Source of the DNA: Ignelater luminosus
Taxonomy: Eukaryota > Arthropoda > Insecta > Coleoptera > Elateridae
DNA length: 64,000 nt
Direction: 5' to 3'
Assembly: GCA_011009095.1 (NCBI GenBank)
Contig: VTPC01005379.1
Location: 1-64,000 of the forward strand
The notes under the pieces are model-generated. The model made no database searches. It was not told the DNA's origin and was given only the letters and a program-made list of their open reading frames with translations. The position numbers were made by a program, and so were the translations under genes. Below, piece by piece: positions 50,101 through 62,189 of this stretch (position 1 is its first letter; every line of letters begins with the position of its first letter).

Positions 50101-51571
50101 ATGATACAATAATACAATAAACTAAAAAATTAAATGCTAGCTTCTTACATTATCACATGCAATAAAATTCTTTATTTGTTGCCAAATACATTTTTTTGAT
50201 ACACAAAATACTGACCATAGCACTGGTGACTAGCCATGAATGTAAAAAATACTTAACCGGAATCAAATGTATCAAGAAAGAAAAAAGTGACTAGAAGATT
50301 TAATGTGGTACTCGTGTACTTGTACATTCCGATTAAATGCTCATCACACTCATGAAAAATTATTTGTTCTCTATTTTCTTGAGAACATAGTATGTAGATG
50401 TAATAGTTTTCAAACATAGACAGACAGAGATTGTATAAGGTTCAGGTCCAGCCAGAAAGCCTAAGGCAGACACATTGACTAACAATTCATTTGGCACAAT
50501 CACTTAAGGTATTGATGAGAGTAATATAAAAATCAAAAAATTGACTTACTTTAGGGTTTGAAAACTGTTACATTGATTTATTACATAATAAAGCAATGAT
50601 ATTAAAACATAATACTAAAAGTAAGTTGCACTAACAATAATTTATTAAAACATAAAAGCAAGAATAGCACACAAAAGTTTTCAGTTAGAAACTAAACAGC
50701 AAAATAAAATACCAAAACTTCTTATTCAATACATTTTTAAAAACAAACAATAAAGAAATTTAATGAGAGGTGGCAGCTTACAATTTATATTATAACGTGA
50801 TGTGTCAATATCAAATCAAATAATTTCTTTCATCTGTTATTGTCTTATGCCAAAATTAGCGATATTGCAGAACAACTGGCCCTAGTCTAATTTACCATCT
50901 TTAAAATTAATGACATCATTAATAAATATTACACATTCTTTTACCACAGTAATTCCTTTAATCTTGTGTTTAAAGCATGGTTAATATTAACGAACTGAAT
51001 TAGAATAGGCCCAAGAATTAACTACAACACTTTAGGTAAACTAAGCCGACACCACAATCAATAAATCAAAGTAATTGATTAATAATTACATAGATGTATA
51101 CAAAGTTAATTAATTGTCTCAAAACAAAAAAAAAACAAAAGCAATACTTAATACTCTTACCGTAATCGGATTTTCACCATTAGGTCGTTTAGAGGGGTCT
51201 AAACTAATTTTAGGCACAGGAATGTTTTTCCCCTGGAACCAACACATGGCAGTTAATTCTGTCACACAACCTGGAGTATCTGGATATAAATCTGCATGAA
51301 AATCTCTGAAAGAAAAATAACAAGAATTTTAATAGCTAAATACACAATCATCAATAAAATTACCTGTATGTCTTTCTAGGTACTTGATACGTAATTGGTA
51401 TGACAGAACCACTAGTTAATTGAAGAATACGATTAACTTCTCCTTGCATTACATTTAATGCCCTTTTGGGAATAAGACACGCTCCTTTAGTTTGTTCCCC
51501 TGTGTGTCTCAATCCTTCAATGAGGTAAGGCTCTTTATCTGAGACCTCCATATAAGAAATTGTTGTATCAC
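41179..51571 (-). CDS. pod1: POD1 / coronin-7 (tandem-coronin), 3' ten exons, 5'-incomplete
   Basis: This is a long coronin with two WD40 propellers, linking actin filaments with microtubules and Golgi traffic. Exons (minus order): 51364-51571, 51161-51305, 49461-50006, 43137-43953, 42965-43078, 42179-42909, 41911-42117, 41711-41846, 41326-41450, 41179-41271; phases agree and give about 1039 residues. The first two exons are the end of propeller 1 (GDTTISYMEVSDKEPYLIEG, HADLYPDTPGC). Exons 3-4 are a charged, low-complexity linker with three PSTAERRK/TSIAERRK-type repeats. Exons 5-7 are propeller 2 (RVSKFRHLKGTPAHKS, VLASGSYDMTVRIWDL, then a GDSTIYAFEI blade). The C-terminus ends in the acidic tail DDMEGVDEKEWDE, typical of Arp2/3-contacting tails. 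The exon 3 donor (AAG-gtgcct) is weak. The exons for the first blades were not found and are probably beyond 64000. Confidence 0.9.
45740..46487. mobile_element. foldback element with about 118 bp arms, carrying a mariner fragment
   Basis: Arms at 45740-45857 and 46370-46487 are nearly identical reverse complements (ggctgttttacat / atgtaaaacggcc at the ends, then taaatttggaaataaattta and atagtgtcatacagcaaaat). Between the arms lies a mariner transposase fragment. Confidence 0.8.
46130..46295 (+). pseudogene. mariner transposase fragment
   Basis: The plus-strand frame at about 46218-46292 reads TGKVMASVFWDSSGILLIDY, the segment around the first catalytic Asp of mariner transposases (VFWD, then IDYL). 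The preceding out-of-frame part (KTVNRSWLFSSEE) may be more of the same gene. No ends specific to this mariner were identified. Confidence 0.7.
47654..48616. mobile_element. CACAG-ended inverted-repeat element, about 960 bp
   Basis: The left end reads cacagagagaaatgtggt, then aatgaacactatt. The right end, inverted, reads cacagtaaaaaatcggt, then aatgaacactagg. Inside are many small cacttand aacact-rich repeats and no transposase. Ends beginning CACAG occur in several cut-and-paste superfamilies, so I do not assign one. Confidence 0.5.
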
Positions 51572-51700
51572 CTAAAACAATCGTAATGTAATTATAAAAA
51601 AGCCATTAATAGTTTTTATAGACTATATAATTACTGTTGTTTGCAAAGTTAACGCTGTTGTTATAACTATAGATCTTCATTGTTTTAAAGAAAAGAAAAC
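51572..51700. promoter_or_regulatory. 129 bp gap between a pod1 exon and the Rasp start
   Basis: The minus-strand pod1 exon begins at 51571 and the plus-strand Rasp ATG is at 51701. The Rasp promoter and 5' UTR should therefore lie in this gap or overlap the pod1 exon. No core-promoter motif was identified with confidence. Confidence 0.4.
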
Positions 51701-54700
51701 ATGGATTATGAAAAATTGTTGGAAAGTAAAATTAAAGATAATTTCAAATTCATCATTTACTGTAAACTTCCAGTTATTGAGGTTATAGTATATTATATTG
51801 TATGGATTTCTGGGATGCTGTATTTGTTATATGGTGTTTATTTAACAACCACTGGTATGTTGTATGTATATTAATTCTATTCCTAAATGTACCTTTTGTT
51901 GATGTTATTCGCAACATTTTTATTAATTAAGTAATCTAGACTTCTTCAGTTGATTTTACATGTATCTGTAAAAGTGTTTTAATAAGATAAGCACATAATT
52001 TTTTCAATAAAAAATTAAATTTATTCAAGTTTATATGGGGCATTTCTTCAAATACAAGAGATAAAGATAATAAAACAACTAAATTGGAGTAAAGTTGAGT
52101 AATGAAGTAGATTTCCAAGCCGCAACTTCCCATCCTGATAACACAATAGGAAAACATTTTTGGAGACATGTTCGTACAAACTTTTCAACTTGACAAACAT
52201 TTCAAAAACATCCTGCATACAATATTTGATTTGTGACAGGTAAGTTGTTTTTTTTTGGCAAAATAAAATGAAAATCTAAAATCATGGTCATTGGAAACAT
52301 GGTGGCTTATCATGGTCACAATATTTTCATATCAAATTAATCAAGTGTCAACAGTTTTTCTTGATGACAAATTAATACTCACTGAGTACAATAAACCACT
52401 TCATAAGATCAAAAGAACTCATGGTAAAAACTGCCAAGAAGTTAAATAACTTCTGAGGGATATTACAGAAACTTATCTTCTTGACTCTATTGTACTTAAC
52501 CTCACATGAGAATCAGCTAAATCTCCAAAATAGAATACGGCACTGAAAACTTTGATAAAAGAATGGCAACTATCCATCAAAATCATTACTCACAACAAAA
52601 TTGATTGCACTACTGATTCATTTGACTTCTATAAAGCACCTGGACCCGTAATTCTATAGCAAGAGAAAGACCTTACTCCAATATTTTTGCAAATTATTAA
52701 GTTTAATGGCAGAGTAGTATCTGCTTGAAAGTAGTCAAGATTACTAGTCTTCGTATCAAAACTTGGAAGAGATTACTGATCGCCAAGGGCATTCAAACCC
52801 ATCACCTATTATCTTTCATGGAGTGGGAGACTACTACAAACCAATCAACATGCATACCAATCAGTAAGATTGCACTTCATCAATTGGTAAAAAAAAAAAG
52901 ATTAAGAAAGCAATAAACAATCAGAACATTGCCCTGAAAAACTTTCTTAATATTGAAGGAACCTCTGCTCATACTTCCTTGAAATCCATTATGGCCATGG
53001 CAACATGATATTACAAAACTATTATCTTATCAACACTATTTGGTGAAACACTGAAGATGTTAAAGTCAAAGAATGTCCATAAGGAGAAGTTCTGTTACCT
53101 CTCTATAGAACCATATAGCACAAAAGTTTCAAACATGTTTCTGAACATGTCTGAAACTTTTGATGCTATTTGGTGATAGTTCACAAACTCCTGAAGTATA
53201 CTAACAATTTACTCATTTTGGAAAAATGTGTCCGCTTTCACAAAATGAATAAACATGAACTGCACTAAATGCAACCTGGACCCACATAATATGTAAGAAG
53301 TTGTAAATACAGGCAAGATATGGTTTATGGCTGCTATACAAGCACTGGGAACTTAAAAGCTGTGCATGATATTGGCTGTACACAGTCATAGTATGACCCA
53401 AGGGTCATTATAGATCAATAATATGGTGGCCTAAGATCAAAGGCTAGCTTATCTTTATATAACAGGTACACCACCTGTAGCTGTGGAAGCTCAACTAGCT
53501 TTTCCTCTTCATAATATCATTATTCAAGTAGAAGCAAGAAGAGGAGCACACAGACTGAAATACAGTGGAAACTGACAAATAAAAGAACTAGCATATGATT
53601 TTAACTAACTTTAATTTTTGTTCCCAGTTCTCACATAATGATATCACTAGGAGGGCCACTCTGGTTCCAATGAGATATATAAAAAACTAAGTACAAATTT
53701 GACAATATTTTATTATAAATGTTCAAAGTAGTCCCCCTTGACTTCAATACATTTATTCAATATTATTTTCCACAAATCAAAAGCTGCTTGCCATTCATTT
53801 TTCGAAATACTGTCAAAATACTGATGAATTGCTGTATCAATCTCATTTTCTAAAGGAAATTTTCGCCCCTGAAGGTGTTTCTTCAGATTAAAGAACAGCC
53901 AGAAGTCACACATCACCAAATCAGGAGAATAAGGTGGATGTTCAATCATGCGGATATTATTTTCCCTCAAATAATCAACAGTGGCGCGCGCCGAATGCGA
54001 GGATGTATTGTCATGGTGCAACAAAAGGCCCCTTACATCAAGTCCTTCAAAAACTTCAGGCAAACATTTATTGATGTACCAGTTTGCACTGACTGTGCAC
54101 TGTTCTTCTAACTTAACGGCTTTGACTAAACCAGTACTTCTAAAGAAGGCGACGTACATAATTTTTTTCATGGTGCATTGCTTTTTTGGAGTTGTCGGTG
54201 TTGGATCATCTTCATGAATCCATACACAGGATTCCTGTTGAGTTGGAGTATCATAAAATGGTATGTACTATCACGGCATAAAAAACCGGGGCACCACACA
54301 GGTTTTAAAATTATCCTTTGTAAATCTGTCTTTCATTTTAACAGTGGTTTTGCAGTTTTCAGTGTTTAAAAATAATCTTGTAATCCCGAAATAAATGAAC
54401 TCCCTTTTTCTGGAATATTCAGTTTTTTAAATGTAATAATAATGAAAACAACCCCCACTTTTGCTACAAGATACTAGTTAGTAATTGTTTGTCTGATATT
54501 TTGTTTATCGTGATGTAGGATATTTGCTGTTATAAAACATTTCACTAACATTAAAAAAACTCAAAATGGTTTATGATTATATAATTCTAAAGTTTCCCTA
54601 CTGATTCTCATACGTTCTGACTTTTGGAAGTCTGTTAAATGGTGTGGTACCCAGCGACAAACAACTTTCTTCATTCGCAGTTCCTCATGTAAGATTTTTA

Positions 54701-57700
54701 AAACTGCTGCAAATCCAATCCCTAATGTCCTCTGGATTGTACTGTATGTGCAGTGTGGGTCTTTGGCAATCATGCTCTGGACACGAGCAACATTTTCTGA
54801 AATGACTGCAGTTATTTCGTTTTGGCTTCATGTGGTCATTAATTAAGGAACTCCAAACTCGTTTAAATTCAGCAAACCACCGATAAATAGTTACCCTTGA
54901 AGGCTTCTCTTCATCAAAAGCTAAAGTTGGCATTCCATGCATTGTTTTTCATCTAAACTGCACTTAAAATCGTAGTAAATTAATGCACGAAAATGTTCTC
55001 TACTCACCTTCATGACGTTTACGAACTAAATAATTTTTTATTTCTAGCACACTTGATTGGCATTTAATGATATTGCACGACTGAGACACCTGACAAATAG
55101 GCTTCCTTAAGATAATATCATTTTATCTAAGTATGCACACATTTCAATGTATCTCACTGAAACCAGAGTGACCCTCATATTTTGTTTATTAAAATATAAA
55201 AGTACAAATCAACTGACAGTATGGGCTTTCATTCGAACACCCCATATAAAAAAATTGTCATTTGAAAATATGATATTAAGAGCTGATTGCACCAAAGATT
55301 TGATTATTATCATCATAACTGATTGCAGATCAAAAAACCAAACTTCACTTATGGGTTTTAAATCACCAATAAATTTTGATGGCAATCAGATAGATGAACA
55401 ATAGTCGGAAATGAGAATCTAGACAAAGAAAAGTCAAAAGTTGCAAGCTACTAGTCAAGTTAGTCTTTATTTAAGTTATTTAAGTTAAATGTTCAGTAAA
55501 TAGCATCTGTGTGTATATTTCTTCTACAATGGATGATTTCAGTTTCATCAACAGAGTTGACTGATTTGTAAAGTGCCATCTACCTAAAAAACATTGTATT
55601 AATTTTTTCCTTGATTTTCTCCGAAACTATTGGTTTACAGAAAAATTGAAATATAGAGATTAAGTTAGTTTTTTATCTCTCTATCTACCTGTGAAGTTTA
55701 GTTAATTCAGTGTGAAACACACAGTATACCTTTCACTAAAATACTCATTCCAAAAGAAATCTGTATATTTGACAATTAATGTAAAATAAAACTCTTGTAG
55801 TGCTCGATGTCAAACTTCTCAGTTTTAGCAGTATAGAAACGTGATACTTACAAACTGCCAAATATAAGTAAATGAAGTGAATTTGTTTACACAATCCAAT
55901 TTTACAAAGAATCCACAAAGTTGGCTATAGTTTAATGCAAAAACTAGTCAATGTTGAAACTTTCAAAAACAGATCTTTCTTCATTAGATTTTGATTTCCG
56001 ACTATTGTTCATTGGTACAATCGGCCCTAAATGCTTTAAATTGCTTTTTTGCAGAATATATTGATAAGAATGAAATAACTACAAATGGATGGTCATATAT
56101 TGGATTGAAAAGAGATGCAAGTGACTACATATTTGAACTACTATACGATACTGTATTGTACATAGTGTTTTACTTAACTGTACATTTTATACTAGCAGAT
56201 GTTTTAAAATGTTTTTACAAACAGGTAATAAAACATTACAAGACATAATTTGTAGATTACATGAATTTTAATATTCTTGCAGGCACTACCATATTATTAT
56301 TTTACATACACAATGATGATCATTACATTCCACATTTCTTATAGGATTGGAATTGTTCTAGTTGTTCAATTTTTATTAAGTACTGTAATTATATACTTTG
56401 GAGATAAATTTTATATATGGTTTTATGGCTTAACTACCATAACAACTGTATATTTCCCATTATATAATGTATTACAATTATGCAATATTGAAAATGAAAA
56501 GTTAATTGGTCTTTTTCAAAGTACTTTAATATGGAACAGTTTACGTTATTTAAATTTTGCTCTTTATATTAAACAAGAAAATAACAAACCAATAGCATAC
56601 AATGATTTTATAAACTACTTAGGATATTACTTTTACTTTCCGACCATGTGCCATGGACCACTAATAATGTATGAAGATTTTCAACAAGTCTACAAAAATC
56701 AGTACACTAAAAATTTTCTACAGCGATTATCAAAACTCTTTACATCAGTAATCAGTTGTATTGGTTTTCTTTATTTAGCAATATTTCTACTTCATTATTT
56801 GCATTATGGACTATTATTTCAATTAGAGGAAATCCATGTAAATTATCCAGCTTTCCATGGATTCTATTGGTGGGCCGGCTTTTTATTTATGTTAAAATAT
56901 CTTATTGCATATGGAATGGCAACAAGTGCATCGAAAGCGGAAGGAATATCAGTTCCAAATACACCAAGATGTATTGGACGAATCACTTTATATTCTGAGA
57001 TGTGGAAAACTTTTGATCAATCAATGTATTGGTTTAAAAAAAGGTAAGTGAAATGAGTTTCTGCAATCAGTTTTGAAAAATTTATGTTTTGATTTTAGAT
57101 ATATATTTAAAGTTTTTCTGGGAAACAGTAATTCAAAAGTTAAACAAACACTAGCTTCATTCCTATGTTTCTTATTTGTAATCATATGGCATGGTGGTCG
57201 CACTGAAATAGTAATATGGACAACAATAAATTACACAGAAGTAGTATTAGAGAAGATTGGAAGTAATCTGTTGAAAGCAAACTGTCTTTTAAAGTTGTAT
57301 AAGGTTTATTTATACCCAAATAATATAAGGCGAATAACTGCATTATTATCAGTTCCTCTATTCTGTGTATCTTCTATATCACAATATTTCTTTTTTGGTA
57401 GTTATGAAAGTGTACAACTTCTTATTATGAGAATAAAACAAGGTAGGTTGAAAATAAAGCAGTCAAAAAGATTCAAAAGTTCCAGACTTTAGTTAACTGC
57501 AGTAATTCAAATCCTAGCAGTTTAAAATTGCAAATATAATCGGAAATAGAAAAAATAGTTTATGTATTTCACATTAGTGATTAACATTTAATGATATAAA
57601 AATGCATTGCAGATTCTATAGTTTACATTATATTTCAGAGTCATACTTTGTAAATGGATCGATTCTATTAGTTGTTTACTGTGGATGTCAAGTTTCAATG

Positions 57701-57763
57701 GAAATTAAAAGACGAGGATTAGTTCAGCAAATGAAAATCGAGCAAGAAAAGTGTAAAAGTTAA
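51701..57763 (+). CDS. rasp: Rasp / HHAT: protein-cysteine N-palmitoyltransferase (MBOAT), 5 exons, 517 aa
   Basis: This ER/Golgi membrane-bound O-acyltransferase family enzyme attaches palmitate to the N-terminal Cys of Hedgehog-type ligands. Exons: 51701-51854, 56055-56224, 56283-57043, 57099-57442, 57639-57763; sum 1554 nt, all phases consistent. Exon 1 carries the first membrane helix (VIVYYIVWISGMLYLLYGVY). Exon 2 has GLKRDASDYIFELLYDT, matching the conserved juxtamembrane block before helix 2. Exon 3 has FYFPTMCHGPLI and the conserved Asp at about 353 (SEMWKTFD). Exon 4 has the invariant MBOAT His at about 393 in IIWHGGRTE. The 40-residue spacing of this Asp/His pair equals that of human HHAT (D339/H379, from memory). 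Exon 1 was assigned by phase, start codon and helix, and lies 4.2 kb upstream across an intron with two transposons. A likely AATAAA is at 57923. Confidence 0.9.
52500..53590 (+). pseudogene. non-LTR (Jockey-like) retrotransposon reverse-transcriptase remnant
   Basis: In shifting plus-strand frames there are ordered reverse-transcriptase landmarks: FDFYKAPGP (about 52620), FKPITYYLS (about 52795), TNQHAYQSVR (about 52840), a decayed GCPQGGVLSPL block as GEVLLPL (about 53080), and TGTPPVAVEAQLAFPLHN (about 53463-53516), which matches the post-RT PTxALExLLxLPPL segment. Order and spacing fit one element. It is full of stops, and neither end nor poly(A) tail was identified. Confidence 0.7.
53650..55177 (-). 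mobile_element. mariner transposon, 1528 bp, inactive
   Basis: Inverted ends share gagggccactctggttcc (left) and gagggtcactctggtttc (right, inverted), followed by agtgagata-type sequence. TA dinucleotides sit at 53648-53649 and 55178-55179. It encodes a broken transposase on the minus strand and is inserted in Rasp intron 1 immediately downstream of a retrotransposon relic. Confidence 0.88.
53713..55010 (-). pseudogene. mariner transposase pseudogene
   Basis: Minus-strand pieces: an N-terminal part near 55010-54800 in which a mariner-type WFAEFKRV motif is readable; 54780-54561 with MIAKDPHCTYSTIQRTLGIG and RWVPHHLTDFQKSERMRI; then a long open C-terminal part 54171-53713 with LLLHHDNTSSHSA (second Asp) and HPPYSPDLVMCDFWLF (third Asp), ending YFEHL. 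The interval and motifs fit DD34D mariner. At least two frameshifts or stops and a rearranged stretch at about 54180-54550 (where the first catalytic Asp should be) make it inactive. Confidence 0.85.
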
Positions 57764-58432
57764 ACTTAATAATGGTAACATCATATCTATTTTGTAAAGT
57801 TATTATTATTATTATTATTATTATTATTGCAAGTAAAGATCAAAACTGAAAAATCGAAAGTTTGAGTTTAAAACAGACAGTGCATGTTATTAGATTAAAG
57901 TTGTTTTTTTCTCTTAGATTACAATAAATAATAGACATAAGTTAGTTTGTCCAATAACATTAGTTAACTAACCCTGAATAAATTATCTAATTACATGCTA
58001 CATAAATAATTGGTAAGAAAAAATATAAATTATAATAAAAGTTTTCTTAAGAATTTCTAATTAAACAAGTTAAGCTTTTCCTTTTATCTCAATAAAATGT
58101 CATTCAAATTCATGACAAGGGCATGTCCCCCTATAGTTGTATTGATTTCCAGATGTTTCAGAAGTTAATAACAATGAACTCAATACAACATAGGAATTTC
58201 CATGAATAGATCACGAATACAAGAACTCTCGATGTCATTTATGCTAACAGACAATAAAATTCTGTCAGTTGATCTCTTTTTTTTTCTTATAAAGGTCAAC
58301 AGATAAAAAGCTCTGTTACCTAATCAACTAAAAATATATCAGAAACAGTACATTGTTATATCCACTCATAAAGATATTTCCTAATTATAGGTTTTTACTA
58401 TTTCATTAATTTTCTAAACTTTTTATCTGAAT
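57764..58432. other. Rasp 3' flank
   Basis: Rasp 3' UTR and flanking AT-rich DNA. A (TTA)n microsatellite lies at about 57804-57828. Nothing else was recognised. Confidence 0.6.
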
Positions 58433-59319
58433 ATACAGTGTGTCCATATTTCGATGCTCACTATTGAAATCTCGGAAATTGTAAGAGATACAAAGTAGGT
58501 TAAACTGGAAAAGATTTGGCTATTTTGGAGATCAGTATGGCTCCGGATCAGTTTACTTATGCTTTTGTTTTTTCAAAAAAGTTCATGGCTTACTAGATAT
58601 TTGCTAAAAACAAAACATTTTTTTTAAATAAAAATCATTTCCCACTTAGTGTGTCATGGTTTTAAACATATGAAAATCATTGATTTTTGTCAGATAAATT
58701 ACATTTGTTATGTAACAATTGCTAAAACAAAACAAAAGACGCTTTTAAGAACTTTACTGAGCATTCACAGATAGCATCAAATAAGCAGCCAATGCCCCAT
58801 AAAAGCGTATTTATTTTGTTTTAGCAAATTTCTTTGATAGAACTCCACAACTTTGTGTGTTAGATGTCATGGCACACTATGATGAAAAATGATTTTCACT
58901 TCATAACTCAGTAAAACATAGCTATGTATCGCTGAAAAGCATTTAGGGCATGCAGTTCAGTAATATGGAAATCAAGTAGGTGTTCCATTAAAAAAAAATT
59001 GGATTTACGTTTCACCGCCGAAGTACAACAAAAGACAATTGCGAAAATAATTTTTTTGTGTTTTGGAGTAAATTCTCTAAAACACCCTCTTTGCTGTTCT
59101 TTTCTATCTTTGCCCGTTCTTGAGATGTTTCACTTTAAAAAAAATAAGATAATTTCATTTTTAGCAAATATCTAGTAAGCCGTGAACTTTTTTGAAAAAA
59201 CAAAAGCATAAGTAGACTGATCTCCAAAATAGCCAAATCTTTTCTAATTTAACTGACTTCGTATCTCTTACAATTTCCGAGATCCCAATAGTGAGCATCA
59301 AAATGTGGACACACTGTAT
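58433..59319. mobile_element. foldback element with tacagtgtgtcc ends
   Basis: Arms at about 58433-58620 and 59150-59319 are reverse complements (tacagtgtgtccatattt at the left and tacagtgtgtccacatttt at the right, inverted), sharing gtaagagatacaaagt and ttactagatatttgctaaaa. The left arm has a short insertion of about 14 bp. A related partial copy lies at 17481-17930. Non-coding. Confidence 0.82.
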
Positions 59320-60540
59320 GAGAAAAAAATGTAGATTCAATAAGCACAAACAAACCTTTTTCTTACAGACTTTTAAATTGATTTAACTCTTTTTGTACAT
59401 AAACACCATCAGTAAAATTATGACCTCGTTGGTGTCAGATTTTTGTTGAAAATTCTTCATACATTCACACATCAGAAACAAACCTTCACAAAAATGTTCA
59501 ATAACTATAATTAAAACAAGTGGCATCATGTAGTGCATCTAGTAAATGTGTAGTGTAGTGTTGTTTGGCTTGACTTCCTTTGTTCAAGATTTATAACAGT
59601 CAGTTTAGATTCAGCATGCTAATTGGCATGATTTGACCGCACAGGGAAAGTTGATAGACACATCACTGTCTATTCAGCATTATCAACTAGCATAGTGTGG
59701 AATATGGATGCACCTTTAGAAGTGAACAAAGAAGAATTGCAAAACTTTAAAAAAGTAATCTAGATCATCAATAAGAACTATAAGAAAATTTCTTAACACA
59801 TTAATGGTATAATAGTAGCTGGATTTTACTATAGTACTTTACTGGCAAATTTATACTATATGCGTTTTCATGCTGTATAGATTTGAGCTGGTATGCTATT
59901 CAAGCATTGTAACATGACTGTCAGTACCTACAAAGCATTGTCAACACATACTTATTGCCAGTATTGTGGTAGTTGGTATCAGGGATGTATTCTGAATTAA
60001 TGAACCTCCTATTACTAATAGGGCAACAAAAAAAAAACCAGTCAAAGATACCCTCGGAATTTTAAAATATCATTAATCATTATGACTGTTTAATATTCCC
60101 ATTCACCATGTTCATTCTTGATACCAGTAACATTTTTAAATTGACGATTATAGGATCATTCAGTTATGTGTTTATCTCAAGATATTTAAAACTTATTCAG
60201 ACAATTCATATTATTAATCGTTTGTTGCAGCCCAAGTAAAATCATTCAATTTCAAATAATATTACTAAGAATCATTCGGATAACCCATATTAGTTGCTAA
60301 TCCTGGCTGATACATTAATGAGTAACTGTAAAATTGATTTTAAATGAACTTCTTTGAATAACTGTTTGAGTTTAATATTTGATTAGTAAAGATATCATAA
60401 ATCACAACATTGAGTAAATTCAGTTTTACGCGTTTTGCTAATATTTTGCTGTCTTTAACAAAGTAAAAAATTATATTAAATACTAAGCGTTTTTTGTTAT
60501 TCTTATTATTTTACTGCGTTACAGTTTGCAAATACCAACA
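59320..60540. other. gene-free AT-rich DNA
   Basis: I see no supported gene. A 19-codon ATG-initiated frame at 59704-59763 ends in a GTAATC donor-like context but has no partner exon. Confidence 0.45.
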
Positions 60541-62189
60541 TATGAGGCATTCCACGTGAAATCGCACAATTTTTGGAGAAAATTGACCTTCATGTCTTAG
60601 ATTTTACTGAAACTTTTTTAACGTTTTTCTAAGACAAAATAAGGGATACGTATCTTTTTATATCTGGATAACTCTAATCTTATGGTAATTACAAAGCATC
60701 AAAGTTTCTGAAAATATTTCTCGTTCTGTTTATGGCAGGGACTTGTTATTCAGGATAAAGCAAGGGCTGAGAAGCATCTTTTCATACATATACACAAAAA
60801 TTAAATTCATGGTTACCTACTGTGATTTCTAAGACGTTCTATTTTATAAAATTAATTTTCAACATTAACCCAATGTTTTAAAATTCTAAAAAAAATATGT
60901 ATGCATTCCTAGATACTTCCTCTATAAATGTGCAAAATATCAAGATGGAATTCGTTTTGGTTAGTTTGTAATCACTTAGCAAACACCGGCGTGTGAACAA
61001 AGACGTATCAATAATCATCAAGTTTTTACAGTGCAAGTACTCGTGAGTTCAATTATTAATGTATAGCGCTAGTACAGACACTGTAATAACTCGTAAACAT
61101 GATTTTAATTTAACTTAAAAGCAACAAATTCATTTGTTGTTTCTAAATTTTTGAAGAAGCAGGCGAATCACTTCTTGTGAAATCTTATGGGATGCTGTGT
61201 TTGCTGACCCCCTTATTAGGCTCAGGTTCTTCATCGCACGCTCATAAAGCATCTGTAGTTAAGTGCATGTATAACAGTAATTCCATTCTAAAACTTTAGG
61301 ACAAAGTACATGTGCTTGAGAATTCTGTGGAATTTTTGTAGAATTTTAAACAACCGGGTTAATGCTAAAAATTACAATTGAAAAAACAACCCTCGAAAAT
61401 TTTGTTTCTTTTTGTTAGATATATCGCAATATTTATCGAGTAAAACATCATTTTCTAAACATTTTTACATTAACTAAAAATGGAGAAACAAATTTTTTCA
61501 TATTATGTAGAGTGCTAACACTCGGAAATTTATAGACAAAATAAAATAAAAAATACAAAATAATGATATTTGATGTAAACAAAAAATACGTGTTTCCTCC
61601 ATTGATTCATAGAATACATAAAAAATTCTTTGAGCAATTTACAATTAATTTTAGATGTTTTGTGACTGTTTGATTTCACTTGAAGCGGCTTTGAGGCGCC
61701 TAACAATGCAGATACATATATAGTACCTCAAACAGCAACACTTGTAATATTCTTAAAATACATTTATAATTGGAATTCCATCTTGAAATTTGGATGGCAC
61801 ATAGAAGATGCATTCAAGAATATAGTAGAATTTTTCCAGATTTTTAAACAATCGGGTTAATGCAGTAACTTATAATTAAAGAAAACAACCCTCTAAAATA
61901 CAAATTGTTTTTTAAATAATCCTATCGTAGTATTTATAGGGTGAAATATCATCTTTTAAGCTTTAAAATAATCCAAGTTGGAAATCTTTGTGTTGTGTAA
62001 TAAAGGAAAGACAAACGTTTTTATACTAAGGGATGCGCTAGTTTTTGAAAATTTGTATGCAGAATAAAATGCAAAATAATGACATTTGGCGTAAACAAAA
62101 AAATATGTGTCTCTTTTTTTCATTGGTATAACATATAAAAAAAAACTTGATGTTTTGTGACTGTGCGATTTCACATGGAATGCTTCATA
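60541..62189. mobile_element. foldback element with internal direct duplication
   Basis: The ends read tatgaggcattccacgtgaa and, inverted from the right, tatgaagcattccatgtgaa, both continuing with atcgcaca. Diverged inverted similarity extends about 420 bp inward to atatcaagatggaattc (near 60945) and gaattccatcttgaa (near 61770). A segment of about 350 bp is present twice in direct orientation (about 61330-61680 and 61825-62170; shared acaaccctcgaaaa / acaaccctctaaaa and tgatgtaaacaaaaaata-like blocks). Non-coding. Confidence 0.7.

Larger units (their letters stand above)
51855..56054. other. Rasp intron 1 (4.2 kb)
   Basis: It is occupied mainly by a decayed non-LTR retrotransposon (52500-53590) and a mariner (53650-55177), with AT-rich remainder. 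It ends at a strong acceptor, ttgcttttttgcag. No further host exon was seen. Confidence 0.65.

Noticed and set aside
57804..57828. (TTA)n run near the Rasp stop
   Set aside because: Ordinary microsatellite in the 3' flank; noted only within the flank entry.
59704..59763. Short frame MDAPLEVNKEELQNFKK before a GTAATC site
   Set aside because: Tempting first exon, but too short to identify and no downstream exon recognised before the window ends.
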